DNA of 64,000 bases, from positions 186,001 to 250,000 of the forward strand of contig NZ_JADPJL010000005.1 in NCBI RefSeq assembly GCF_023073415.1. Direction: 5' to 3'. Under the pieces are notes generated by a model that worked only from the letters and a program-made list of their open reading frames with translations, did not search any database and was not told the origin of the DNA. The DNA is from Bradyrhizobium sp. 190. Its GTDB lineage: Bacteria > Pseudomonadota > Alphaproteobacteria > Rhizobiales > Xanthobacteraceae. How positions within the stretch are numbered: position 1 is the stretch's first letter; every line of letters starts with the position of its first letter. The position numbers and the translations under genes were made by a program. Of this stretch, positions 47,261 through 55,858 are shown piece after piece.

Positions 47261-48421
47261 CTATTCAAAGCCGTTCGGCATATTCGCCTTTGCCAGCGCT
47301 GCAGCGCGCGCCTTCATCCAGCCGTCAAGAAACGCCTTGTCATCCGATGACGGACTGGCCTTGCCATAATCTGTCCATGCGGCGGCCAGCACTTGCTGGC
47401 GCTTCAGCAGTTCCTTGTTGTGGGCTTCCTGTGCGTCGGTCCACTGACCGGCCTCCTTCAGCGCCCTCGCGGCGCCCGGATGCACCGGGACCACCCAGTT
47501 CTTGGTCTGGCGGTCGGCCGCAAGACCGGCGGCGCCCGGCGCGGAATCCTTATAGGCGTCGTAGCCCGCGATCATCGCCTTGGTGATGGAATAGACTTCG
47601 TCGGCGGGCAGCGATCCGTAGGCCATGAAGATCGGGTAGGGGTAGTTGCCGAGCTCGATCGGCTTGTCCTTTGTGATGCCGGCGCCGCAGGTCGCGACGT
47701 GCGGGAAGAAGAACGAGCCGACCTTTTTCACGCGCTCCCAGCCCGCCTTGTCGCTGTGGGGCAAAGGCGGCCAGATGATGCCGCGCGGCGACGTTTCTAG
47801 TTCCTTCGCCGGGCCGGTGATGGTGGTGGCGAAGGCGGCATCGACGTCGTTGTTGATCATGCCCTTCCACATCGCGCCATAGCTCGAGAACTCGACGACC
47901 TTGACGTCGCTTTGCTTGAGGTCGCCGAATGCCAGGATCGCGAGCGCGTTCTGGTTCAGCGCCGGCGAACCGACCACGAAGCCGACGCGCTTGCCCTTGA
48001 GCTGCTTGATCTCGGTCACGCCGGTGTCCTTGGCGACGCCGAGCGTGCCGGCGTTGCAGTCGACCGAGGAAAGCACGAGTTGCAGGGGTTGCGGACCCCA
48101 TTCCTTGGTACCGAATTCGAACACGCCTTCCTGGGCGAAATAGGTGCCGGAGCCCATCGCGGACATGGCCGCGCGCTTGGCGCGCAGCGGCGCCAGTCGC
48201 GCCACGTCATTGCCGGCGGGCAGCACGCGGACATCGGTGCCGTATTTGTCCTTCATCATCTTGCCGACGCCGACGGCGATGTTGAAGCCCGCCGTTCCGG
48301 TGTCATAGGCGGTGACGACCATGGTCGGCGGCAGCTTGACGTCTTGTGACCAGGCCGGCGAGGCCAGCAGCGAGATGCCTGCAAGGGCAATTGGCGCGAG
48401 CGCCTGCAACCGATGAATCAT
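47261..48421 (-). CDS. TAXI-family TRAP transporter solute-binding protein
   Basis: The 386-residue precursor starts at 48421 (GAGGGGAAAATT ahead). A signal peptide (LQALAPIALAGISLLASP) is cleaved near AWSQ. The mature start VVTAYDTGTAGFNIAVGVGKM is the opening of TAXI receptors. The first structurally studied TAXI receptor (from Thermus) was modelled with glutamate or glutamine bound. With a glutaminase gene in the same operon, glutamine or glutamate is a reasonable ligand guess here, but other acids remain possible. Confidence 0.9.
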   Translation of the reverse strand: MIHRLQALAPIALAGISLLASPAWSQDVKLPPTMVVTAYDTGTAGFNIAVGVGKMMKDKYGTDVRVLPAGNDVARLAPLRAKRAAMSAMGSGTYFAQEGVFEFGTKEWGPQPLQLVLSSVDCNAGTLGVAKDTGVTEIKQLKGKRVGFVVGSPALNQNALAILAFGDLKQSDVKVVEFSSYGAMWKGMINNDVDAAFATTITGPAKELETSPRGIIWPPLPHSDKAGWERVKKVGSFFFPHVATCGAGITKDKPIELGNYPYPIFMAYGSLPADEVYSITKAMIAGYDAYKDSAPGAAGLAADRQTKNWVVPVHPGAARALKEAGQWTDAQEAHNKELLKRQQVLAAAWTDYGKASPSSDDKAFLDGWMKARAAALAKANMPNGFE

Positions 48422-48585
48422 AATTTTCCCCTCAGATAGTTTTCGCTTTTTGCGAAAGTTCACTCGTTAGCGTTGATCATGTCATCGGCTGCTGGCGATG
48501 GCAACGTTAGGTGCGCAGACTTCAACAGCCGGGCTGGACAGATTGTCGCGGAATGCATTCGAAGAATGCTTATGCCGTGATCTTG

Positions 48586-48807
48586 TTAAGCTTCGATGAT
48601 TGCGACGACCTGTCCTTCAGCGATGACGTCATCGAGCTTGACCAGGATAGCCTTGATTTTTCCTGCCGCCGTCGACGTCACCGGAATTTCCATCTTCATG
48701 GCTTCGACGAAAGCAATCTCGTCGCCGTCGCCGACATCGCCGCCGGTTGTGACGGGAAGCGCGCACACGCGACCGGCGACTTCGGTGACGATCTTGATGT
48801 CTGGCAT
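48586..48807 (-). CDS. Stand-alone biotin carboxyl carrier domain protein
   Basis: The 73-residue biotinyl domain has the modification motif EAMKM with Lys38 as the biotin site, and the mirrored half ending EGQVVAIIE. It carries carboxyl groups between a biotin carboxylase and a carboxyltransferase. CGGAGAACGGAA precedes the ATG; a longer frame upstream is not coding-like. A carboxyltransferase gene lies about 1 kb away on the other strand (49847). No biotin carboxylase is in the window, so that subunit must be supplied from elsewhere. It is 164 bp upstream of the TAXI gene on the same strand. Confidence 0.87.
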   Translation of the reverse strand: MPDIKIVTEVAGRVCALPVTTGGDVGDGDEIAFVEAMKMEIPVTSTAAGKIKAILVKLDDVIAEGQVVAIIEA

Positions 48808-48939
48808 TTCCGTTCTCCGGGAACCGTCTGACGGACTGGTGTCCTCGCGAACGGCTTTTTGTTGTGGCCGCAGATTGCCTGAGGTAGTTTGTTCTGCAAG
48901 TGGAATTTTATTCCGCAGGGCGGAATGGAGCCATAAAAA

Positions 48940-49917
48940 ATGGGAAGACGCTCGGAACGGCTTAGCAAGCAGGGAATGCTCGCCAGCGATCTCGCAGGCG
49001 AGGGTGACGTGATCCAGGTGGTGTCGCGGGCGTTCGACGTCCTGCGCTGCTTCGAGGGTCATGAAGCCAGATTAGGCAATCTGGAAATTTCCAGCCGCTG
49101 TGGTCTGCCGCGGTCGACGGTATCGCGGCTCACGCACACGCTGACGCGGATGGGCCAGCTCGTCTATCTGCCGCGCGACCAGAAATACCGGATCGGTCCA
49201 AGCGCGGTGGCGATGAGCACCTCGATGATGAAGGGGTTGCAGCTTCGCAATCTTATCCGGCTGCGGCTGCAGGACGTCGCCGATCAATTGCCGGGTACCG
49301 TCGGCTTCGTGATTCCCGATCGGTATCATCTGGTCTATCTCGAATTCGCGCGTGCCGCGAACGCGCTCGGCCTGCACGAAGGCACCGGCAGCCGCATCTC
49401 GATGACGAGCACCGCGGCCGGCTTTGCCTACACCGCAGCGCTCGATATAGATGTCGGCGATGCCTTGATCGCCGAAATGGAGCGCGAGATCCCGGGAAAC
49501 TCGGGATTGTTGAAGTCGCGCATCGAGGACAACCGCCGCCATTTGCGCGAACACGGCTACGTCGTGGGCTGTGGCACCTGGAGCCCGCATATCAACGGTT
49601 GCGCGGTGCCGGTGTGGTCGCCGCAATATCAAACCTTCGTCGTCGTGACGATCGGGCTTCTCGCCGCGATGTTTGATGAGAAGCGGCTGCATAGGGAAGT
49701 GGCGCCGCAGATGCTCGAACTCGGCGTTGCGATCGGCGGCCTGCTCGAAGGCGCCGAGGGCGATATCTTCGCAAACCGCATGGAAAGAAAGCCGCTTCCG
49801 GTGCCGGGCCATAACAACAATAAAATCATCAAAACGGAGGATACGAATGAACTGGAAGCCGGAGCTCGACGACCTCGCTCGGCGCGAAGCGTTCGCGCGC
49901 GAGATGGGAGGCGTTGA
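48940..49917 (+). CDS. IclR-family transcriptional regulator
   Basis: The 325-residue protein has a winged helix-turn-helix (VSRAFDVLRCFEGHEARLGN, then CGLPRSTVSRLTHTL). An IclR effector domain follows to about residue 280. The last ~40 residues are low-complexity and come from reading past the start of the carboxyltransferase gene. The two genes overlap by 71 bp in different frames. Divergent from the biotin carrier and TAXI genes, it is placed to control both sides. Ligand unknown. Confidence 0.87.
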   Translation: MGRRSERLSKQGMLASDLAGEGDVIQVVSRAFDVLRCFEGHEARLGNLEISSRCGLPRSTVSRLTHTLTRMGQLVYLPRDQKYRIGPSAVAMSTSMMKGLQLRNLIRLRLQDVADQLPGTVGFVIPDRYHLVYLEFARAANALGLHEGTGSRISMTSTAAGFAYTAALDIDVGDALIAEMEREIPGNSGLLKSRIEDNRRHLREHGYVVGCGTWSPHINGCAVPVWSPQYQTFVVVTIGLLAAMFDEKRLHREVAPQMLELGVAIGGLLEGAEGDIFANRMERKPLPVPGHNNNKIIKTEDTNELEAGARRPRSARSVRARDGRR

Positions 49918-51406
49918 CAAGGTCAAGCGCCAGCATGACCAGGGCCGGCTCACGGTTCGTGAGCGCATCGACAGACTGATCGACAAGAATTCCTTCCACG
50001 AGATCGGCGCCATTTCCGGCATCGCCGAATATGACGAAAACAGCGAACTCAAGCACCTGACGCCGGCGAACTGCGTGTTCGGCCGCGGCAAGGTCGACGG
50101 CCGCACCGTGGTCGTGGTTGGCGACGATTTCACCGTGCGCGGCGGCTCGGCCGACGCCTCGATCTCGGCCAAGCCGCTGATGGCCGAGGAAATGGCGCAT
50201 GATTTCCGTCTGCCGATCATTCGTGTGATCGAAGGTTCGGGCGGTGGCGGCTCGGTGAAGACGATTGAAACGCGCGGGGCTGCCAATCTGCCCGGCGGCG
50301 TCGGCGGCACGCGCTGGTACTGGTTCACGACCGCGAACATGGCGCGCGTGCCCGTGGTCGCCCTCGGGCTCGGTTCGGTCGCGGGCCTCGGCGCGGCGCG
50401 GCTTGCCGCCAGCCATTATTCGGTCATGACCCGGAATTCCGCGATGTTCGTCGCCGGCCCGCCGGTCGTAAAACGCCTTGGCCAGGACCTGACGAAAGCG
50501 GAACTTGGCGGTGCCGAGATCCAGACCCGCGCCGGCGGTGTCGATGACGCCGTAGACACCGAGGAGGAGGCGTTCGAACGCGCCAGGCGTTTTCTGTCCT
50601 ATCTGCCATCATCGGTGTACGACCTGCCGCCGACCACGCCCTGCACGGACGATCCGGAGCGCGCGGAGGAAGCGCTGCTGAAGGCGGTGCCGCGCAATCG
50701 CCGTCAGGTCTACAAGATGCGCCCGATCATCGACGCCGTGGTCGACGAGGGGTCCTTCTTCGAGGTCAACGCCAATTTCGGCCGCCCGATCATCACCGGG
50801 CTTGCCCGGCTCGAGGGGTGCGCGGTGCTGCTGCTCGCCAGCGATCCCTTCCACTATGGTGGGTCATGGACGGCGGAGGCGTGCCAGAAGGTGGTGCGCT
50901 GGGTCGATTTCGCCGAAACCTTCCATCTGCCGGTCGTTTACCTGATGGATTGCCCCGGCTTCATGATCGGACTCGAGGCCGAGAAGTCGGCGACCATTCG
51001 CCACGGGGTGCGTGCGATGGCTGCGGTCAACCAGTCGACCGTGCCCTGGTGCACCATCATCGTGCGTAACGCGTTCGGCGTGGCGGGCGTCGTGCACCAG
51101 CCGGCCAACCGCTATTCGATGCGCTATGCCTGGCCGTCGGCCTATTGGGGTTCGCTGCCGCTGGAAGGCGGCATCGAGGCGGCCTACCGCGCCGACATCG
51201 ATGCTTCAGATGATCCGCCCGCGAAGCTGAAGGAGATCGAGGAGCGTCTCAACAAGCTCCGCTCGCCGTTCCGCTCCGCCGAGAAATTCTGGGTCGAGGA
51301 AGTGATCGATCCCCGCAAGACGCGCTCGCTGTTGTGCGAATTCGCGCGATTGGCCGAGCCGATACGGAATGTGGGTCCGCCGACAAACATGGCGACGCGG
51401 CCGTAA
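49847..51406 (+). CDS. Acyl-CoA carboxylase carboxyltransferase subunit
   Basis: The 519-residue enzyme has the two crotonase-like halves of PccB/AccD-type carboxyltransferases. The first has FTVRGGSADASISAKPLMAEEM, GSGGGGSVKTIETRG and GSVAGLGAARLAAS. The second has DCPGFMIGLEAEKSATIRHG and RNAFGVAGVVHQPANRYSMR. It transfers carboxyl from biotin on the small carrier to an acyl-CoA or other acceptor. ATG 49847 has ACGGAGGATACGA in front. The acceptor is unknown; methylcrotonyl- and propionyl-type substrates are options. It overlaps the IclR gene and ends 4 bp before a palindromic repeat. Confidence 0.9.
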   Translation: MNWKPELDDLARREAFAREMGGVDKVKRQHDQGRLTVRERIDRLIDKNSFHEIGAISGIAEYDENSELKHLTPANCVFGRGKVDGRTVVVVGDDFTVRGGSADASISAKPLMAEEMAHDFRLPIIRVIEGSGGGGSVKTIETRGAANLPGGVGGTRWYWFTTANMARVPVVALGLGSVAGLGAARLAASHYSVMTRNSAMFVAGPPVVKRLGQDLTKAELGGAEIQTRAGGVDDAVDTEEEAFERARRFLSYLPSSVYDLPPTTPCTDDPERAEEALLKAVPRNRRQVYKMRPIIDAVVDEGSFFEVNANFGRPIITGLARLEGCAVLLLASDPFHYGGSWTAEACQKVVRWVDFAETFHLPVVYLMDCPGFMIGLEAEKSATIRHGVRAMAAVNQSTVPWCTIIVRNAFGVAGVVHQPANRYSMRYAWPSAYWGSLPLEGGIEAAYRADIDASDDPPAKLKEIEERLNKLRSPFRSAEKFWVEEVIDPRKTRSLLCEFARLAEPIRNVGPPTNMATRP

Positions 51407-51410
51407 GATT

Positions 51411-51503
51411 GTAGGGTGGGCAAAGCGAAGCGTGCCCACCATTCAGCATCATGATCGCGGACAGATGGTGGGCACGGCGCAAGTGCGCCTTTGCCCACCC
51501 TAC
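51411..51503. repeat. ~90-bp palindromic repeat, copy 3 of 4
   Basis: It begins GTAGGGTGGGCAAAGCGAAG and ends CGCCTTTGCCCACCCTAC. Inner arms are CGTGCCCACCATTC and AGATGGTGGGCACG. It fills the gap between the convergent carboxyltransferase and MFS genes, leaving 4 and 6 bp to their stops. The closeness suggests it serves as the shared terminator. Confidence 0.92.
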
Positions 51504-51509
51504 AAGTGC

Positions 51510-52793
51510 TCACGCCGCCGCTACCGGCTTCGGCCGCGAGATCGCCAGCACAATAAGCGCGGCGACGATACAGAGCGCGCCGGCGACGAAGAAGGCGGGC
51601 AGGTAGCTCTGCAGCATCGTCCGCGACAGGCCTGCACCGAACGCTGCAACACCCGCACCTAACTGATGGCCCGCAAAAATCCAGCCGAACACAAGGTTGG
51701 CTCGCTCGGCGCCAAACCGCTGTGCGGTGAGCCGCACGGTCGGCGGCACGGTTGCGATCCAGTCGAGCCCGTAGAACATCGCAAACAGCGACAGGCCGTA
51801 GAGCGTGAAATCGGAGAAGGGCAGGAACAACAGCGACAGGCCTCGCAGCCCGTAATACCAGAACAACAGCTTCCGATTGTCGTAGCGATCCGACAGCCAT
51901 CCCGACGCAATGGTGCCGACAAAATCGAAAATGCCCATCGCCGCGAGAAGGCTTGCCGCCTGCACCTGCGGAATGCCGAAATCGAGGCACATCGGAATCA
52001 GGTGGACCTGAACCAGACCGTTGGTGCTGGCGCCGCAGATGAAGAAGGTGGCGAACAGGATCCAGAACACACCCGACTTCGAGGCATCGCGGAGGGTGCC
52101 GAGCGCCGCCGCCATGATCGGCGTGTTGTTCGGCGGTGGCGTCGGCAGCGGCTCGGTGCCTTCGTCGCCGAACGGCCGCAGGCCGACGTCGCTCGGCCGG
52201 TCACGCATGACCATCAGCACGGCGAAGGCGGCCACGCCCAGCATCACGCAGACCAGCGCCAGCGCGATCCGCCAGCCGTAGGTATCGGTGAGGATTGCCA
52301 ATAGCGGCAGGAAGGCAAGCTGCCCGGTCGCAACGCTCGCGGTGAGGATGCCGACCACGAGCCCGCGCCGCGCCGCAAACCAGCGCGCGGCAATCGTCGC
52401 TCCCAGTACCAGCGCCGTCATTCCGGTGCCGAGTCCGATCACCACGCCCCACAGCAGCATCAGCTGCCACACCTGTGTCATCGCCAGCGACGCGACGAGC
52501 CCTGATACGACGATCAGCAGCGCCAACAGCGTCACATTGCGCAAGCCGTAGCGGTTCATCAGCGCTGCGGCGAAGGGTGCCATCAGCCCGAACAGGATGA
52601 AGCGGATCGACAGCGCCGAGGAAATCTCGGCCGTGGTCCAGCCGAATTCTTTCTGCAGGGGGACGATGAAAACGCCGGGGGCGCCGACCGTGCCAGCCGA
52701 GATCAGGGCGGTGAGAAAAGTCACCGCGACCATCGCCCAGCCGTAATGGATGTTGCGGCGGGCGAGGGCGGCTGACAGCCAGTTCGAGATCAT
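51510..52793 (-). CDS. MFS transporter (oxalate/formate antiporter-like)
   Basis: The 427-residue protein has twelve predicted helices. It opens with NIHYGWAMVAVTFLTALIS, a start typical of the OFA/monocarboxylate branch. LSDRYDNRKLLFWYYGLRG between helices 8 and 9 matches the repeated MFS loop motif. It probably moves a small organic acid across the inner membrane; direction and substrate are unknown. It lies alone, upstream of the FAD-hydroxylase operon in transcription order but separated by 273 bp. Confidence 0.85.
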   Translation of the reverse strand: MISNWLSAALARRNIHYGWAMVAVTFLTALISAGTVGAPGVFIVPLQKEFGWTTAEISSALSIRFILFGLMAPFAAALMNRYGLRNVTLLALLIVVSGLVASLAMTQVWQLMLLWGVVIGLGTGMTALVLGATIAARWFAARRGLVVGILTASVATGQLAFLPLLAILTDTYGWRIALALVCVMLGVAAFAVLMVMRDRPSDVGLRPFGDEGTEPLPTPPPNNTPIMAAALGTLRDASKSGVFWILFATFFICGASTNGLVQVHLIPMCLDFGIPQVQAASLLAAMGIFDFVGTIASGWLSDRYDNRKLLFWYYGLRGLSLLFLPFSDFTLYGLSLFAMFYGLDWIATVPPTVRLTAQRFGAERANLVFGWIFAGHQLGAGVAAFGAGLSRTMLQSYLPAFFVAGALCIVAALIVLAISRPKPVAAA

Positions 52794-52954
52794 TGATCCT
52801 CAGAGGATTTCAGGGGGAAGGTCTGTCTGGTTTGCAGTGTGCATTCTGACGTGACGGCACTCTGACTTAAATGTCGCACTTCCCTCATTTCAGGACACGA
52901 AACTACTGCCGGTTGATCCGCGTGCGGGGCCAACTTCGATATTGAATTATACTT

Positions 52955-52983
52955 ATAATATTATGCGTTGCGGAAAATCGCAA
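52955..52983 (-). promoter_or_regulatory. Candidate promoter of the MFS gene
   Basis: On the minus strand TTGCGA is followed after 17 bp by TATTAT, inside the only markedly AT-rich patch of this gap. The MFS start is about 160 bp downstream. Spacing and the -10 box are good, the -35 moderate. Prediction by eye only. Confidence 0.35.
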
Positions 52984-53066
52984 CGGATCATCCCATGAAA
53001 AATCTGCCCCATTCGCATGAGAGAAATTGATCGATCCGCGAGGGCAAGCCGTCGCGCGAGGCATCG

Positions 53067-53252
53067 CTATTCCAGGCCCTCGAGCGCTGTCTGAATAGCC
53101 TTCCTGAAGGCCACGATGTCGCCGAGTTCATGGCCGAGTACCAACGCCAGCCGCGTCAAGAACAGGGCTTCACGCTCCGCTCCGGCTGAATCGATCGCCA
53201 TCGCCAGCGTCTCATAGGCAGACTCGAACTCTTCGAAGGGCATCACGCTCAT
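53067..53252 (-). CDS. DUF2783 domain protein
   Basis: The 61-residue protein begins MSVMPFEEFESAYETLAMAI and is a single DUF2783-type helical domain. Genes for it often follow FAD-dependent aromatic hydroxylases; its function is unknown. Here the ATG overlaps the hydroxylase stop by 4 bp, so a role as accessory or stabilising subunit is likely. The start was set by that overlap because the frame is open across the antisense of the larger gene. Confidence 0.75.
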   Translation of the reverse strand: MSVMPFEEFESAYETLAMAIDSAGAEREALFLTRLALVLGHELGDIVAFRKAIQTALEGLE

Positions 53253-54940
53253 GGCGTCTCGCCTCCCAGGCAAATTTCGGCGGTTTTCAGGATCTCGGAG
53301 GGGATGGCAGCTTTCCATCGCCCGGCAATGTGAAGGTCGGGTCGCAGCAGATAGATCGTGCCGGGCTCGGCGGCGAATATCCGGGCGATTTCGCCGTCCT
53401 GGTCCGCAATGGTCTTTGCGCCGGATATGGAATTCTCTGAGCCAATCACAATTGCAACAAACCGCTTGTCGACCTGGCCGAGATGTTCGAGCAATGCCGC
53501 CTGTTCGGCGGTGGGCTGCGCCCCGCAGAACAGTATCGCCGTCACGCCGGTGCCGGCCTGATCGAGCAGGTGAATTGCATCGATGAGCTTTGCGTTCGGC
53601 GCGACGCTGCCGCACACCGGCCCGCCGGCAAATCCGGCATCGCGTCCGGCATAGGGTGTCAGCACGCTGTCTGAATAGGTGTAGGGCTGCATCTGGCGCG
53701 GATTGGCGAGGCCTCGCGGAAAGTCGTGCTTCAAGCTGAGCGACAGCGCGGCCTCGCGCGCCAGTCGCCAGCCGCGCGTCGGCGGCGTCATGAAGCGCGT
53801 GCTCTTGGTGGCATTGGCGAACACGTCGAGCGTGGCGCCGCGCCGTTCCGGCGAATAGCTGTCGAGCAGCCGGTCGTCCGCCTCGCCGTGGAGGACGAGC
53901 GCCAGCTTCCAGCCGATGTTTTCGGCATCCGCCAGGCCGTTGTTCAGTCCGCGCACGCCGAAAATCGGTACGATGTGCGCGGCATCGCCGATGAAGAACA
54001 CGCGGTCGTGCCGGTAATCGTCGAGGCAGAGGGTGTTGGCGGAGTAAACGCTCCACCATTCCAGTTCCCACGGTTTGGTGTGGCCGATATCGGCGAGGAT
54101 CGCGCTGACGCGTGCGCGGATGTTTTCCTCCTTGAGGGCTTCTTCCTCGCTCTCGCCTTCGCGAAGCTGATAGTCGACGCGCCAGATATCGTCCGGTTGC
54201 TTGTGGATCAGCACAGTGCCGCCGGGGTTGCCGCTTGGCTCAAAGAACGCCCGCCGCTCGGTCGGGAAGTCATGATCCATGCGGATGTCCGCGATCACAT
54301 AGCGGCCTTCGTAATTGTCACCTTTTAAGCGGAGTCCGAGCATCGACCGGATCGGCGAGCGCGCGCCGTCGGCCGCCAGCAGATAGAGAGCGTCGAGATA
54401 GTAGTTTCCTTCCGGCGACGAAATACGGGCAGAAACCCCGTCCACGTGGCGCTCGATGGCCGAAAGCTCGCTCTGCCAGCGCATGTCGATGAGGTCGCTG
54501 GCCGCGACCGCATCGTGCAGGAATTTTTCGATGTACTGCTGCTGCAGATTGTACATCGGCAGGTATTTTTCACCCGGCGGTTGCGGCATCTCCAGCCGGA
54601 AAATCTGCTCGCCGCGATAGTAGCTGCGGCCGAACCGCCAGCCGAGCGCCTTTTCGATAAACGGCGCGACTGCGCCGATCCGTTCCAGAATATGCATGCT
54701 CGGTCGGGCGATGCAGATCGCGCGGCTGCCGTCATTAAATGTGTCCTTGCGATCGATCAGCACGCTCTTGATGCCGTAGCGCGCCAGCACCAGCGCCGCG
54801 GTCATGCCGATCGGGCCGGCACCCGCGATCATTACCGGGTGTCGTGTCGTGGCACCGTCAAGCTCGGGCACGCGCCGCGCAGCAAAGCGGGGATAGTCGA
54901 AGTAGAGCGACTCCAGCGCTCCCTTGCCGGCAGGTCTCAT
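53249..54940 (-). CDS. FAD-dependent aromatic hydroxylase (MhpA-like monooxygenase)
   Basis: The 563-residue class A flavoprotein monooxygenase has the FAD-binding GAGPIGMTAALVLARYGI (residues 36-53). The middle DG-type motif is AADGARSPIR, and the second FAD motif is VFFIGDAAHIVPIFGVRGLN. A C-terminal thioredoxin-like part matches MhpA and PheA relatives. It uses NAD(P)H and O2 to hydroxylate an aromatic ring. The substrate is unknown. It is the middle gene of a three-gene operon, 12 bp after the enoyl-CoA hydratase gene and overlapping DUF2783. Confidence 0.88.
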   Translation of the reverse strand: MRPAGKGALESLYFDYPRFAARRVPELDGATTRHPVMIAGAGPIGMTAALVLARYGIKSVLIDRKDTFNDGSRAICIARPSMHILERIGAVAPFIEKALGWRFGRSYYRGEQIFRLEMPQPPGEKYLPMYNLQQQYIEKFLHDAVAASDLIDMRWQSELSAIERHVDGVSARISSPEGNYYLDALYLLAADGARSPIRSMLGLRLKGDNYEGRYVIADIRMDHDFPTERRAFFEPSGNPGGTVLIHKQPDDIWRVDYQLREGESEEEALKEENIRARVSAILADIGHTKPWELEWWSVYSANTLCLDDYRHDRVFFIGDAAHIVPIFGVRGLNNGLADAENIGWKLALVLHGEADDRLLDSYSPERRGATLDVFANATKSTRFMTPPTRGWRLAREAALSLSLKHDFPRGLANPRQMQPYTYSDSVLTPYAGRDAGFAGGPVCGSVAPNAKLIDAIHLLDQAGTGVTAILFCGAQPTAEQAALLEHLGQVDKRFVAIVIGSENSISGAKTIADQDGEIARIFAAEPGTIYLLRPDLHIAGRWKAAIPSEILKTAEICLGGETP

Positions 54941-54952
54941 GCCTTCCTCCGT

Positions 54953-55723
54953 CTATTTCTTGCGGTCGAGAAATCCCTGCATCAGCCGCTGCGGCTCGCC
55001 GGTCAGGAAGGACTTTCCGAATACGCCGACGCTTAAGTTGACCGACTCCGTCAGCGGCAGTTCCTCCCATTGCCGCATCAATGCCTTCTGCGCGCGCAGC
55101 GCTTCGGGACCGCATTCGAGTAGCGCCTTCACCGTATGCTCGACCGCGGCATCGAGCCCGCCTTCCTTCGCGACCATGTCGACCAGACCCCAGGCGAGCG
55201 CAGTGGGCGCGTCGATATTCTCCGCCGTCATGACCAGCCAGCGGGCGCGGCCCCAACCGATCAGCCGCGGCAGCAGGGCGGCGTGGATCACCGAGGGGAT
55301 GCCGACGCGCACTTCCGGCATGCCGAATTTGGCGTCGTGGGCGGCAATCCGGAAATCGCAGGCGGCAGCAACTTCCAGCCCGCCGCCGAGGCACCAGCCT
55401 GGAAGTCGCGCGATCACGGGTGCAGGAAAGTTGCGCACGGCCTCGCACAGGTCGCGCAGCCGCGTGATGAACGCTTCCGCGGATTTCTGGTCGAGCCGCG
55501 CCATCTCCTTGATGTCGGCGCCGCCGATCATGCTCTTCTCGCTCTGGCCGGCGAGGATCACCGCGCGGATGTCCTTGTCGCCGGCAAGTTTCTCAAACCC
55601 TTCGCGAACCCCGTCGGTGACGGCGGAGGAGAGGATGTTGAGGGTGCCTGCGTTGCAGATCGACAGGCGAACGACGCCTCTGCCGTCGCGGTCGATGCCG
55701 CAATGGGGAGTGAGCATTTCCAT
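54953..55723 (-). CDS. Enoyl-CoA hydratase/isomerase family protein
   Basis: The 256-residue crotonase-fold enzyme has the oxyanion-hole segments SMIGGADIKEM and GWCLGGGLEVAAACDFRI. Both usual acidic positions are present (GGGLE and GMPEVRVGIP), so hydratase activity is possible. It starts the operon with the FAD hydroxylase, which suggests degradation of an aromatic compound through CoA thioesters. Divergent thioesterase gene at 55859; the 135-bp gap should hold both promoters. Confidence 0.85.
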   Translation of the reverse strand: MEMLTPHCGIDRDGRGVVRLSICNAGTLNILSSAVTDGVREGFEKLAGDKDIRAVILAGQSEKSMIGGADIKEMARLDQKSAEAFITRLRDLCEAVRNFPAPVIARLPGWCLGGGLEVAAACDFRIAAHDAKFGMPEVRVGIPSVIHAALLPRLIGWGRARWLVMTAENIDAPTALAWGLVDMVAKEGGLDAAVEHTVKALLECGPEALRAQKALMRQWEELPLTESVNLSVGVFGKSFLTGEPQRLMQGFLDRKK

Positions 55724-55858
55724 TTGTTTTTCCCGGACTAGTTCTGGCGGTTGACGTCACTTCCAAGACATTGCGCCGGCTTGTCAAGGGCGGGCGAGGG
55801 GCGTTGCGCCACGCCGCGCGTTGATATAGAATTACGATCATCATTCAAAGGAGTCGCC

